NCBI GenBank assembly: GCA_000403255.2
Contig: KE159582.1
Coordinates: 360,724 to 424,723, forward strand
DNA length: 64,000 nt
Source: Lachnospiraceae bacterium 3-1
GTDB lineage: Bacteria > Bacillota > Clostridia > Lachnospirales > Lachnospiraceae
Direction of reading: 5' to 3'
The notes under the pieces: generated by a model
The model's database searches: none
What the model saw: only the letters and a program-made list of their open reading frames with translations
Told to the model about the DNA's origin: nothing
Made by a program: the position numbers and the translations under genes
In this document: positions 16,369 to 24,585 of the stretch, in pieces
Layout: each line of letters begins with the position of its first letter
How positions within the stretch are numbered: position 1 is the stretch's first letter

Positions 16369-17958
16369 TTAGCGTATCTTTGAAAAAATTTCTCCTAGAT
16401 ATAAGTTCCGGTAATAATCCAGCTCATCTGCAATGATTTCATCTAATACCCGCATACCCAAAAGCTCCACCGGAGCCTTGTCGTCCGTCAGGATTAAATT
16501 TCCAGATTCCCGCAGTTCCATTTGATTGGAAACAGTTTCCATCATATCTAAAAGGGCTGGGTCTGTCAGGGAAGCTTTTCCCTGTTCAAAGATTTCCAAA
16601 GCAGAGGGAGAACGAAAGGCAAATACTTCGCAGTTTGTTCCGCCGCTGACCGGGGTTGTGTAGACATAATCAAATAGGGAACCCATAGTATCGCAAAGAT
16701 AATCATTGATGGAGTGTTCAGAGCGAGATTTCATATTCATATTTACCACCATAACGCCATTCGGTGTCAGATGATTGCGGACCTCTGTAAAAAATTCCAC
16801 AGAGGACATTTGGAATGGAATGGTAATGTCTTGATAGGCGTCTACCATAATTACGTCATATGTTTTGTGGGAAGCTGCCAGATAGGAGCGGCCGTCGTAG
16901 ACAGATACTTGAACAGAATCCGGAAGCTGAAAGTATTCTGTAGCCAGGTCTGCAATTTTTTTGTCGATTTCCACACCTTCAATGGAGCAGCCAGGAAAAT
17001 ATTCGCTGCAATATTTGGCAAAGGTGCCAGTGCCAAGCCCAAGAATCAGGATATCGCCAGGATTGTCTGGAGTAATGCCCGCCATTAAGGGAGCGGCAAG
17101 GGCGTAATCATAATACATTCCAGTAAGCCTTGCGTCCTTCATCAAAATAGACTGTACCCCAAATAGTACGTTAGTGGACAAAATTACAGAAGAATCGGAT
17201 TCTTTCACCTGCAAATAATTGTAAATAGACTCATCCTCCAAGGTGATTCCCTTTTCCCAGAAAGCAAAACTGTAGTTAGAAGAGGTGAGTCCAAGTGTTA
17301 GAATTAGCAGGACTGTAAGGGCGCATTTTACCATTTTTTTTCTCATGGAGAAAAAATAAATGATGCTGATTAGAGCCAGTACGCCGGAAAAAATTAAAAA
17401 TGTAACTGCCGTTCCCACTGAAGGAATCGTCACAAAAGTAGGGAGGAAGGTTCCGATAATACTTCCAATGGTATTTAATGCACCCAGTTCTCCAACGGTT
17501 TTTCCATTGCTGTCCAGGCTGTTGACGGAATACTTTACCAGGGAAGGAGTGACTGTCCCAAGCAGTACGCAAGGGAATGCAAATACGGTCAGACAGGCAA
17601 ACAGAGCGGCCCATACCAGGAAATTTTTTGTGATAAATACAGCAAGGAGCAGTGAGATGCCGCCAATTAGGTATCTTCCCACAAAGGGGATTAGCGCAAT
17701 CCATACGGAGGCAAGCAAAAGTCTGCCATATAGCTTGTCCGGGGAAGGAGATTTGTCTGCAAGTCTGCCGCCCCAGACATTTCCAAGGGCCATGGCAATC
17801 ATAATTACGCCGATAATCACTGTCCATACAATTTGCGAGGAACTAAAATAAGGGGCCATTAGGCGGCTTGCGCCTAGTTCCACTGCCATTACAGACATGC
17901 CAGCGAAGAATTCTGTGACATATAAAAAATATTTGTTGTTTAAAATGTTTTTTTCCAT
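16369..17958 (-). CDS. Multi-pass membrane protein fused to a spermidine-synthase-like domain
   Basis: 529 residues. The first about 235 form a series of hydrophobic helices (FFAGMSVMAVELGASRLMAP, then IGVIMIAMALGNVWGGRLAD, a transporter-like segment). The C-terminal half is a Rossmann methyltransferase-type fold as in spermidine synthase (ILILGLGTGTFAKY, GVEIDKKIADLA, VYDGRSYLA, MVDAYQD). Proteins of this architecture are common and commonly annotated as fused MFS/spermidine synthase. True aminopropyl transfer is unproven, and no speD or speH neighbour is present. The ATG at 17958 is preceded by GAGGTGATC. Confidence 0.87.
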   Translation of the reverse strand: MEKNILNNKYFLYVTEFFAGMSVMAVELGASRLMAPYFSSSQIVWTVIIGVIMIAMALGNVWGGRLADKSPSPDKLYGRLLLASVWIALIPFVGRYLIGGISLLLAVFITKNFLVWAALFACLTVFAFPCVLLGTVTPSLVKYSVNSLDSNGKTVGELGALNTIGSIIGTFLPTFVTIPSVGTAVTFLIFSGVLALISIIYFFSMRKKMVKCALTVLLILTLGLTSSNYSFAFWEKGITLEDESIYNYLQVKESDSSVILSTNVLFGVQSILMKDARLTGMYYDYALAAPLMAGITPDNPGDILILGLGTGTFAKYCSEYFPGCSIEGVEIDKKIADLATEYFQLPDSVQVSVYDGRSYLAASHKTYDVIMVDAYQDITIPFQMSSVEFFTEVRNHLTPNGVMVVNMNMKSRSEHSINDYLCDTMGSLFDYVYTTPVSGGTNCEVFAFRSPSALEIFEQGKASLTDPALLDMMETVSNQMELRESGNLILTDDKAPVELLGMRVLDEIIADELDYYRNLYLGEIFSKIR

Positions 17959-18074
17959 GATAAGTGATCACCTCTGATATGTTATTCCGCCGTCAGGCGT
18001 TATGCATTCCTATTCTAACATAATCTCAGGAAAAATAGAAAAAATTTTTAAAATTCTTGTATAAAAGAAAAGAA

Positions 18075-18226
18075 ACCGTTCATACTATTATCATCCGAAA
18101 GGGACAAAGCCCCCACTTGTCCTGCTCGGTGAAAGCGAAAAGCTTTCAACCAAAGATAAGGTTAAATACTTATCCTCCCCTTTTTAAAATCCCCTGTTAG
18201 GAAGACGCCTGACAGGGGATTTTTTT
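18075..18226 (+). ncRNA. Structured RNA candidate ending in a rho-independent terminator
   Basis: About 150 bases with no start codon or frame and several nested hairpins: CCGA...TCGG enclosing GGACAA...TTGTCC, then GAAAGC-GAAA-AGCTTTC, then GATAAG...CTTATC, and finally ATCCCCTGT/ACAGGGGAT followed by seven T. A possible extended -10 (TGTATAAA) lies at about 18058-18065. It sits in the 370-base gap before ylxM. I could not match it to a known family; bacterial SRP RNA and c-di-GMP riboswitches were considered and not supported. Confidence 0.55.
18189..18226 (+). terminator. Terminator of the RNA candidate
   Basis: ATCCCCTGT and ACAGGGGAT arms, then a run of T at 18220-18226. Confidence 0.88.
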
Positions 18227-18286
18227 CTGGCCGTGGGCGGCGCTTCCTTATCATATTTAGAACAATAGTTTGTAAAGAAAAAATAC

Positions 18287-18315
18287 TTGACACGCTTTTT
18301 TTTTTATAGTATGAT
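18287..18315 (+). promoter_or_regulatory. ylxM-ffh promoter
   Basis: Perfect -35 TTGACA, a 17-base spacer and -10 TATGAT. The start site would fall a few bases before the ylxM ribosome binding site, so the leader is very short. Confidence 0.85.
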
Positions 18316-18331
18316 ACCCAAGGTGATAGAA

Positions 18332-18676
18332 ATGGAAAGAAAAGTAATGCAGACTTACCTTTACGATTTTTATGGAGAATTGCTCACAGAGCATCAGAGG
18401 GATATTTATGAAGAATTTGTGTTAGATGACTTATCCTTAAGTGAGATTGCTCAGGAAGAAGGAATCAGCCGTCAGGGTGTGCATGACTTAGTGAAACGTT
18501 GTGACAGGATATTGCAAGGATATGAGGATAAGCTACACCTTTTGGAACGCTTTCTTCATACCAAAGAAAAGGTCACCAGAATTCGGACCCTTAGCCAGAA
18601 TTATCAAGATCAAAAGGAAGCATTGGTAATGGCAGAGATTCAAGCTATATCCAGTGAGATATTAGAGGAGTTATAA
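18332..18676 (+). CDS. ylxM: YlxM-family helix-turn-helix protein
   Basis: 114 residues, sigma-70 region-4-like helix-turn-helix (LSLSEIAQEEGISRQGVHDLVKRCDRIL). YlxM is encoded next to ffh in most Firmicutes and is linked to the signal recognition particle pathway. ATG 18332 is chosen because the longer frame begins inside the promoter, and AAGGTGA lies 5 bases upstream. The stop codon is 1 base before ffh. Confidence 0.9.
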   Translation: MERKVMQTYLYDFYGELLTEHQRDIYEEFVLDDLSLSEIAQEEGISRQGVHDLVKRCDRILQGYEDKLHLLERFLHTKEKVTRIRTLSQNYQDQKEALVMAEIQAISSEILEEL

Positions 18677-18677
18677 G

Positions 18678-20036
18678 ATGGCATTTGACAGTTTATCAGA
18701 AAAACTACAAAATGTGTTCAAATCTTTACGGAGCAAGGGACTTTTGACCGAAGATGATGTGAAGACAGCATTGAAGGAAGTAAAGCTTGCATTGTTGGAA
18801 GCAGATGTCAACTTTAAAGTAGTAAAAAAGTTTGTAAAATCTGTACAGGAACGCGCAGTGGGACAGGATGTTATGAATGGGCTGAATCCTGGACAGATGG
18901 TAATAAAGATTGTAAATGAAGAACTGGTTTCTTTGATGGGATCAGAAACCACAGAGATTGCCTTAAAATCAGGCAGTGAAGTGACTGTGATTATGATGGC
19001 AGGCTTGCAGGGAGCTGGTAAGACTACTACTACGGCCAAGATTGCAGGGAAGCTGAAACAGAAAGGGCGTAAGCCTTTATTGGTAGCTTGTGACATTTAT
19101 CGTCCAGCAGCTATCCAGCAGTTGCAAATCAATGGAGAAAAGCAAGGAGTGGAAGTGTTTTCCATGGGCGACAGCCATAAGCCGGCGAATATTGCCAAAG
19201 CAGCCATTGAACATGCCAAGTCAAAAGGCTTTAATGTGGTAATTTTAGATACGGCTGGTCGTCTTCATATTGATGAAGAGATGATGCAGGAGCTGCAGGA
19301 AATCAAAGAACAGGTAGAGGTTTTTCAGACTATTTTGGTGGTAGATGCTATGACAGGACAGGATGCCGTCAATGTGGCTACTATGTTTGATGAGAAGATT
19401 GGGATTGACGGAGTTATCCTTACCAAGATGGATGGCGATACCAGAGGCGGAGCAGCATTATCCATTCGTTCTGTAACGGGAAAGCCTCTGTTGTATGTGG
19501 GTATGGGAGAGAAGCTTTCTGATTTGGAACAATTTTATCCTGACCGTATGGCAAACCGGATTCTCGGTATGGGGGATGTGCTTACATTGATTGAGAAGGC
19601 GCAGGAAACCATTGATGAGGAGAAGGCTAGAGAACTGGAACAGAAGATGAAGAAAGCCGAATTCGGTTTTGATGATTATTTAGAGTCCATGAGCCAGATG
19701 AAAAAGATGGGCGGTATTTCCAGTTTGCTTAGTATGATGCCTGGCATTGGCGGGTCACAGATTGCAGAAATCGAAAATGCCATCGATGAGAAGAAAATGG
19801 CAAGAATTGAAGGAATTATTTATTCAATGACACCAAAAGAAAGGTCGAACCCATCGATTCTAAATCCTAGCCGAAAGCGTAGGATTGCCCAGGGAGCCGG
19901 GGTAGATATCAGTGAGGTAAACCGTTTGGTGAAACAATTTGAACAGAGCAGGAAGATGATGAAGCAGATGCCAGGTCTGATGGGCGGCGGAAAAGGAAAG
20001 CGCCGGGGCGGATTCAAACTACCCTTTGGGTTTTAG
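18678..20036 (+). CDS. ffh: Signal recognition particle GTPase Ffh
   Basis: 452 residues. N and G domains carry GLQGAGKTTT, DTAGRLHID and TKMDGDTRGG; the methionine-rich M domain follows (GGISSLLSMMPGIG, ILNPSRKRRIAQGAG) with the glycine-rich tail GLMGGGKGKRRGG. It binds signal sequences at the ribosome and docks with FtsY, encoded at 49013 in this window. Part of the ylxM-ffh-rpsP-khpA cluster. Confidence 0.98.
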   Translation: MAFDSLSEKLQNVFKSLRSKGLLTEDDVKTALKEVKLALLEADVNFKVVKKFVKSVQERAVGQDVMNGLNPGQMVIKIVNEELVSLMGSETTEIALKSGSEVTVIMMAGLQGAGKTTTTAKIAGKLKQKGRKPLLVACDIYRPAAIQQLQINGEKQGVEVFSMGDSHKPANIAKAAIEHAKSKGFNVVILDTAGRLHIDEEMMQELQEIKEQVEVFQTILVVDAMTGQDAVNVATMFDEKIGIDGVILTKMDGDTRGGAALSIRSVTGKPLLYVGMGEKLSDLEQFYPDRMANRILGMGDVLTLIEKAQETIDEEKARELEQKMKKAEFGFDDYLESMSQMKKMGGISSLLSMMPGIGGSQIAEIENAIDEKKMARIEGIIYSMTPKERSNPSILNPSRKRRIAQGAGVDISEVNRLVKQFEQSRKMMKQMPGLMGGGKGKRRGGFKLPFGF

Positions 20037-20143
20037 ACAATCATCCATAGGATGAAGGTTGTTTATAGTTCGTTGGTAACGGAAACAGCTATCTTGTTTC
20101 TGATTACAAATAAAAGATATCACATAACAGGAGGTGAGATGCG

Positions 20144-20386
20144 ATGGTAAAGATTAGGTTAAAGAGAATGGGACAGAAGAAGGCTCCTTTCTATAGAATT
20201 GTTGTGGCTGACGCCAGGTCTCCAAGAGACGGTAAGTTTATCGAGGAAATTGGAACTTACGATCCAACCAAAGATCCAAGTGAATTTCATGTAAATGAAG
20301 AATTGGCAAAAAAATGGTTAGCAAATGGTGCGCAGCCTACCGAGGTAGTAGGAAAGATCTTCAAAGCAGCCGGTATCGAAAAATAA
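20144..20386 (+). CDS. rpsP: 30S ribosomal protein S16
   Basis: 80 residues beginning [20 protein letters not shown], full length for S16, with the [17 protein letters not shown] core. AGGAGGTG precedes the ATG. Located 107 bases after ffh in the standard order. Confidence 0.98.
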   Translation: MVKIRLKRMGQKKAPFYRIVVADARSPRDGKFIEEIGTYDPTKDPSEFHVNEELAKKWLANGAQPTEVVGKIFKAAGIEK

Positions 20387-20404
20387 TCTTCGTGAGGTGA
20401 CGTA

Positions 20405-20635
20405 ATGAGAGAATTGGTAGAAGTAATTGCGAAAGCGCTTGTGGATTATCCGAATGAAGTTGCAGTTACAGAGACTGAGAATGAAAAATCCATTGTGATA
20501 GAGTTACGTGTTGCCCAGGCAGATATGGGAAAGGTAATCGGAAAACAGGGACGTATTGCGAAAGCAATTCGTTCCGTTGTGAAAGCAGCAGCAGCGAAAA
20601 GTGATAAAAAAGTGGTTGTAGATATTATGCAATAA
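20405..20635 (+). CDS. khpA: KH-domain RNA-binding protein KhpA (YlqC)
   Basis: 76 residues, a single KH domain with the GKVIGKQGRIAKAIR loop (a GxxG variant). KhpA partners with KhpB (Jag) in Gram-positives to bind RNA and influence cell elongation and division. It follows rpsP by 18 bases with GTGAGGTGA upstream of ATG. A terminator follows, so rimM is probably transcribed separately or by read-through. Confidence 0.94.
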   Translation: MRELVEVIAKALVDYPNEVAVTETENEKSIVIELRVAQADMGKVIGKQGRIAKAIRSVVKAAAAKSDKKVVVDIMQ

Positions 20636-20665
20636 TATTTATAAAAAGCTGTATGTTACAGATAA

Positions 20666-20717
20666 AAAACTGCCGTACAAAGGTGAAAATGTTTCCCTGG
20701 TGCGGCAGTATTTTTTT
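20666..20717 (+). terminator. Terminator after khpA
   Basis: ACTGCCGTAC and GTGCGGCAGT arms with a T run at 20711-20717. Confidence 0.85.
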
Positions 20718-20777
20718 ATTCTATAGGAAAAACCTTGTCACGCTAACGCGTGAAAGTGTCTTCCTATAGAATAAAAA
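20713..20777. repeat. Small palindromic element between khpA and rimM
   Basis: 17-bp perfect arms TTTTTATTCTATAGGAA and TTCCTATAGAATAAAAA flank about 31 bases that contain CACGCTAACGCGTG. It abuts the khpA terminator and splits the usual rpsP-rimM block. Confidence 0.7.
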
Positions 20778-20817
20778 ATAATATGCATACTTGTGCAAAT
20801 AATAGAAAGGACTGGAT

Positions 20818-21366
20818 ATGGAAGATTTGTTGCAGGTGGGTGCAATTGCCAGTACCCATGGAGTGCGGGGAGAAGTAAAGGTATTTCCAACTACGGATGA
20901 ACCCGCGCGTTTTAAGAAATTGAAAAAAGTGATTCTGGATACAGGAAATGAGAAGCTTGAGTTGGAAATCAGCCAGGTAAAATTTTTCAAAAATATGGTG
21001 ATTTTAAAATTCCGGGATTTTGATACGATAAATGATGTAGAAAAATATAAAGGGAAAAGTCTTTTTGTAACCAGAGACCAGGCGGTGAAATGTGAAAAAG
21101 ATGAATATTTTATTGCAGATTTGGTTGGAATGGAAGTTGTGACAGAGGATGGAACGTGTGTGGGAGAACTCAAAGATGTGCTGCAAACTGGGGCAAATGA
21201 TGTGTATGTGGTAAAGGTGCAGGAGGATTCTCCTTATGCCTCTAAAGTGGCGGATAAAAAGAAAGAACTTTTGCTTCCAGCCATCAAAGACTGTATCCTT
21301 GGAATCGATATGGAAGAAAGAAAAATGTTGGTATATCTGATGCCTGGGTTGTTAGAAGAAGGGTAG
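20818..21366 (+). CDS. rimM: Ribosome maturation factor RimM
   Basis: 182 residues. The N-terminal barrel opens [22 protein letters not shown], the family hallmark, followed by the PRC-barrel part ([27 protein letters not shown]). RimM binds S19 and assists 30S head maturation. AGAAAGGA precedes the ATG. Eight bases separate it from trmD. Confidence 0.96.
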   Translation: MEDLLQVGAIASTHGVRGEVKVFPTTDEPARFKKLKKVILDTGNEKLELEISQVKFFKNMVILKFRDFDTINDVEKYKGKSLFVTRDQAVKCEKDEYFIADLVGMEVVTEDGTCVGELKDVLQTGANDVYVVKVQEDSPYASKVADKKKELLLPAIKDCILGIDMEERKMLVYLMPGLLEEG

Positions 21367-21374
21367 GAAAGGTT

Positions 21375-22103
21375 ATGAATTTTTATATTTTAACATTATT
21401 TCCAGAAATGGTGATGGGAGGGCTGAATACCAGTATTATCGGCCGGGCAGTGGAGTCTTCGATATTGACCATAGAAGCAGTAAATATCCGTGATTATTCC
21501 ACCAATAAGCATCAAAAAGTAGACGACTATCCTTATGGAGGGGGAGCAGGTATGTTGATGCAGGCCCAGCCAGTATATGATGCCTGGAGGTCTGTGGTGG
21601 AGCGGATTGGGAAAAAGCCCCGTTGCATTTATGTGACGCCCCAGGGAAAGACCTTTACCCAACAGGAAGCAAAGGCGTTCGCAGAGGAAGATGATATTAT
21701 TTTGCTCTGCGGCCATTATGAGGGAATTGATGAGCGGGTGTTGGAAGAAATTGTAACAGATTACATGTCCATTGGAGATTATGTTTTGACAGGGGGAGAG
21801 CTTCCGGCAATGGTAATGGTTGATGCGATTTCCCGAATGGTGCCAGGGGTATTGGGCAATGAGGAATCTGGGTCTTCGGAATCTTTTGAGGGGAATCTGC
21901 TGGAATATCCCCAATATTCCAGACCAGAGGAATGGAATGGCAAGAAGGTGCCAGAGATTCTTTTGTCAGGACATCACAAAAATATTGAAACATGGCGCAG
22001 GCAGCAATCAATTCTTCTGACAGGGAAGCGAAGGCCGGATTTGTTGGAAAAGGCGGAGCTGACAGAACAGGAAAGAGTGTGGCTCAAAGAAAAATTGTTA
22101 TGA
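21375..22103 (+). CDS. trmD: tRNA (guanine-N1)-methyltransferase TrmD
   Basis: 242 residues. The trefoil-knot SPOUT signature is present: GGGAGMLMQAQP, LCGHYEGIDERV and SIGDYVLTGGELPAMVMVDAISRMVPGVLG. It methylates G37 of tRNAs with SAM. rplS usually follows trmD but is not present here. Confidence 0.97.
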   Translation: MNFYILTLFPEMVMGGLNTSIIGRAVESSILTIEAVNIRDYSTNKHQKVDDYPYGGGAGMLMQAQPVYDAWRSVVERIGKKPRCIYVTPQGKTFTQQEAKAFAEEDDIILLCGHYEGIDERVLEEIVTDYMSIGDYVLTGGELPAMVMVDAISRMVPGVLGNEESGSSESFEGNLLEYPQYSRPEEWNGKKVPEILLSGHHKNIETWRRQQSILLTGKRRPDLLEKAELTEQERVWLKEKLL

Positions 22104-22170
22104 TAACGATTCCTTCTGTCTGACAGGAGGGCGGAACTGTTACAGAACTCAGGTCAAAAAACTTTCATAC

Positions 22171-22199
22171 TTGACATTTTGATTTAGTTAGTATATACT
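22171..22199 (+). promoter_or_regulatory. Promoter of the FeoB-associated protein gene
   Basis: TTGACA, 17-base spacer and TATACT. The -10 box is inside a perfect palindrome. Confidence 0.8.
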
Positions 22200-22202
22200 A
22201 AC
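22187..22202. promoter_or_regulatory. Metalloregulator operator candidate
   Basis: The 16-bp perfect palindrome GTTAGTATATACTAAC covers the -10 box. With one mismatched pair it extends to TTT and AAA on the outside. Its GTTAG...CTAAC half-sites resemble DtxR/IdeR-family iron operators, which fits an iron-uptake accessory gene downstream. The regulator itself is not in the window. Confidence 0.6.
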
Positions 22203-22242
22203 CAAAAAGATAATTATGTTAAAATTGACAGGAGGATTTCTT

Positions 22243-22395
22243 ATGGGGACTTTGATTGTCGGTATGGCTGTATTAGCCATTGCAGTTGGCGCAGCGATTC
22301 ACATTTATAGAGACAAGAAGGCTGGAAAATGCAGTGGCGGATGTGGTGGCTGTAATGGGTGCAGTGGTTGCACAAAATTTTCAGACACGCTCTAG
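22243..22395 (+). CDS. FeoB-associated Cys-rich membrane protein
   Basis: 50 residues: one N-terminal membrane helix (MGTLIVGMAVLAIAVGAAI), a basic RDKK stop-transfer, then a cysteine-rich tail with CSGGCGGCNGCSGC. This fits the small family often found beside feoAB ferrous-iron transport genes, but here it is alone. AGGAGG lies 8 bases before ATG. The palindromic operator over its promoter suggests iron control. Confidence 0.82.
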   Translation: MGTLIVGMAVLAIAVGAAIHIYRDKKAGKCSGGCGGCNGCSGCTKFSDTL

Positions 22396-22476
22396 AACTT
22401 ACAAAAATTTTATGAAATATTAAGAAAGTTGTAAGATACGCCTTCTGAGATTGTGTTATGATACCTATATAAGTTT

Positions 22477-22636
22477 TATTACTCCGGCGGTTAAATATCG
22501 CAGTAGATTGCACAGAACAAATCTTCATATGCAAGGCAAAAGATTGAGCTGTAGCGAGCTACAGCGATTGATGACAACGCGGCAGATGGAGATTTGGGCA
22601 AGCAAAGTGTTGTGATATTTAACCGCCGGAGTAATA
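22477..22636. repeat. 160-bp foldback (MITE-like) element
   Basis: Perfect 23-bp inverted termini (left begins TATTACTCCGGCGG, right ends CCGCCGGAGTAATA) with an inner palindrome GCTGTAGCGAGCTACAGC at about 22547-22564. It has no frame with a plausible start and stop. I see no convincing target duplication. Confidence 0.75.
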
Positions 22637-22665
22637 TCATAGCATTATTCAGGAGGTGTCTTTCT

Positions 22666-22752
22666 ATGCAAAAGAAAAAAGGATTTATTTTAATTACTAT
22701 GATTTTGGTGGTAGCAGGAGTATTGTTCGCCAAATATCATCGAACAGAATAA
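22666..22752 (+). CDS. 28-residue membrane peptide
   Basis: A short frame starting MQKKKGFILITMILVV and ending AKYHRTE, with a single hydrophobic helix. AGGAGGTG lies 8 bases before the ATG, unusually strong support for such a small frame. It starts 29 bases after the foldback element. The hydrophobic part resembles the N-terminal anchor of the 141-residue protein at 22890. Function unknown. Confidence 0.5.
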   Translation: MQKKKGFILITMILVVAGVLFAKYHRTE

Positions 22753-22889
22753 TGGCTCCATACAAAGATCCCTCTGCCTTAGGCAGGGGGATGGTTTATG
22801 AAGTATATCTGTTTTTCGGGAATGGATAGATAACTGAATGTGTAAGGATATTTGATCGCGCCCTTGTGTAAATTAGGAGGTAGTGGAAA

Positions 22890-23315
22890 GTGAAAAAAAG
22901 AAGGAAAAAGCATACAGGCTTGTTTGTGATTACTGCTTTTTTGATGGTAACGGCAGTGGTATTGTTTGTAGGACGTCATACCATTGTGCAAGGAATAAAA
23001 ACGAAGGTTGCCACAGAAGTAGGTAAAAAGATGTTAGAAAAGCAAATTGGTAAAAGTATTAATGTGGGAGGACAGGAAATAAATGTATCAGATCTTGTGG
23101 ACCAGATGGAGGAACAGGATGTAGAAAAAGTCACAGAGATTGCGGAAAAATATGTTTCACCAGAGAATATCAAACAGGCGGCGGATTTTGCTGCAAGCAA
23201 AGATGTGGAAGGATTAAAGAACCTGTTAGAGGGGCAGATTACACAAGAAGATCAGAATGAACTGGAGGAATTATATTATAAATATAAAGACCAGATACAT
23301 AATTATGTCCCTTGA
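22890..23315 (+). CDS. Membrane-anchored protein of unknown function
   Basis: 141 residues: basic N-terminus, one membrane helix at about 11-28 (LFVITAFLMVTAVVLFVG), and an acidic, helix-rich outer part (VGGQEINVSDLVDQMEEQDVEK). No family recognised. AGGAGG lies upstream of the GTG/ATG region with good spacing to this ATG. It stands alone in its direction, followed by a TCTCTGTT/AACAGAGA hairpin. Confidence 0.7.
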   Translation: MKKRRKKHTGLFVITAFLMVTAVVLFVGRHTIVQGIKTKVATEVGKKMLEKQIGKSINVGGQEINVSDLVDQMEEQDVEKVTEIAEKYVSPENIKQAADFAASKDVEGLKNLLEGQITQEDQNELEELYYKYKDQIHNYVP

Positions 23316-23345
23316 TTCTCTGTTGCCTTTGAAAACAGAGACATC

Positions 23346-23374
23346 TTGCAAAACATAATATGAAATGCTACAAT
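23346..23374 (+). promoter_or_regulatory. Promoter of the coiled-coil repeat protein
   Basis: TTGCAA, 17-base spacer, TACAAT. Confidence 0.65.
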
Positions 23375-23442
23375 AGTACAAATAGACAGCAGCCTAACAA
23401 ATGTTTGGCTGTAATATGGAATCATAGATACGGGAGGAAAGA

Positions 23443-24567
23443 ATGGGAAGTATTATGGACAAGCTGCCAAAGCAGATGAGAATAAAAGAACCAGAAGCAG
23501 AGCGTGAGAAGGTATTGAGTAGAATGCAACAGGATGATTTTTTGTTAAAGCAGATTGATGAATTTCGGGAAAAGGCCAAACAGCTTCAAAGTATTTTGGT
23601 GACAAAGGAGAATAAAGTAGATGAACTCCAGGGAGTGTTAGAAGAGAAGGAAGAGCAGGCTAAGCAGCTTCAACAGGAGCTGGAGGAGCGGCAAAAGGAA
23701 GCAGATTTGCTGGTGCAAGGAGTGCAGAAGCAGACAGATGCCATGATTGCCAGGATAGATACCCAGATTAAGTCTATGGATGAAACCATAAGCGGTGAAA
23801 TTAATACGCTGGATCAAAAGATTTCTGAACAGGTAGGCGCATTAAATAATAATTCCAAACAGGAAATGATTTTGATTGACCAGTCGATGAAAGACATTTC
23901 AGAAACAGTTCACCAGAAAATGCAGGATATTTCCGGGACAGTGGATGGTAAGATACGGGATATTTCGGAAACGGTTGATCAGAAGATGGAGGAAACCACG
24001 ATTCTGATTGATCAAAAAATGGAAAACATGGAAACAGGGGTCAGCCAGAATATGAAAGAAACGGCTGTTTTGATTGACCAGAAAATGGAAGGTATGGAAA
24101 AGGAAGTCAGTCAAAATATGAAGAATATTTCGGCGCTGGTTGGACAGAAAATGCATGATATGACGGCAGTGGTTGATCTTAGAATGCAAAATGTTTCCAA
24201 AGCGACGACTCAGGCATTACAGAATGTTTCTGAAACGGCTAGCCGGACCTTAGAGAATTTTCCTGAGATTGTGGAGCAGAACACAGAAAAGCAGACGGAA
24301 GATTTGACCGCTTTGCTGTCTGAGATGACAGAGAAATTGGATGCTGTGAAAGCAGAGCTCAGTGAGAAGGTTCACACTGAGAATGTGAAGTGTTATCGCA
24401 ATATTCAGACATTGATTGAGGAATTGAAGCAGAAAGTAGAGACCACAGAGCTTGGTTACAGCAGCATGAAAACCATGAAAGGCTGTTTTCGAATTACGAT
24501 TCTTTTGGGTGCTTTAAATCTTGTGGGAATTTTAGGAATTGCAGCGCATCTGATGGGATTGTTTTAA
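23443..24567 (+). CDS. Tail-anchored coiled-coil repeat protein
   Basis: 374 residues, unknown function. Residues about 20-90 are coiled coil (DFLLKQIDEFREKAKQLQS). Residues about 105-270 contain many short repeats of the form (I/L)DQKM..(I/M)..(T/V) such as DISETVDQKMEE, ILIDQKMENM, VLIDQKMEGM. The C-terminal 25 residues are a single hydrophobic helix (ITILLGALNLVGILGIAAHL), so the long rod probably faces the cytoplasm from a C-terminal anchor. The rod resembles chemoreceptor or phage tail fibre heptads only in general character. It ends 18 bases before the pyrophosphatase, suggesting cotranscription. Confidence 0.75.
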   Translation: MGSIMDKLPKQMRIKEPEAEREKVLSRMQQDDFLLKQIDEFREKAKQLQSILVTKENKVDELQGVLEEKEEQAKQLQQELEERQKEADLLVQGVQKQTDAMIARIDTQIKSMDETISGEINTLDQKISEQVGALNNNSKQEMILIDQSMKDISETVHQKMQDISGTVDGKIRDISETVDQKMEETTILIDQKMENMETGVSQNMKETAVLIDQKMEGMEKEVSQNMKNISALVGQKMHDMTAVVDLRMQNVSKATTQALQNVSETASRTLENFPEIVEQNTEKQTEDLTALLSEMTEKLDAVKAELSEKVHTENVKCYRNIQTLIEELKQKVETTELGYSSMKTMKGCFRITILLGALNLVGILGIAAHLMGLF

Positions 24568-24585
24568 AGTATGAGAGGAAATAAA

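Noticed and set aside
18075-18226. SRP RNA or c-di-GMP riboswitch
   Set aside because: The conserved SRP tetraloop/asymmetric-loop core is absent, and only a short GGGAC-AAAGCC stretch resembles the c-di-GMP aptamer, without its remaining conserved parts.
22082-22152. Copy of the rho foldback element end after trmD (GGAACTGTTACAG)
   Set aside because: Only a short stretch resembles the terminus, and it can be explained by a weak local hairpin.
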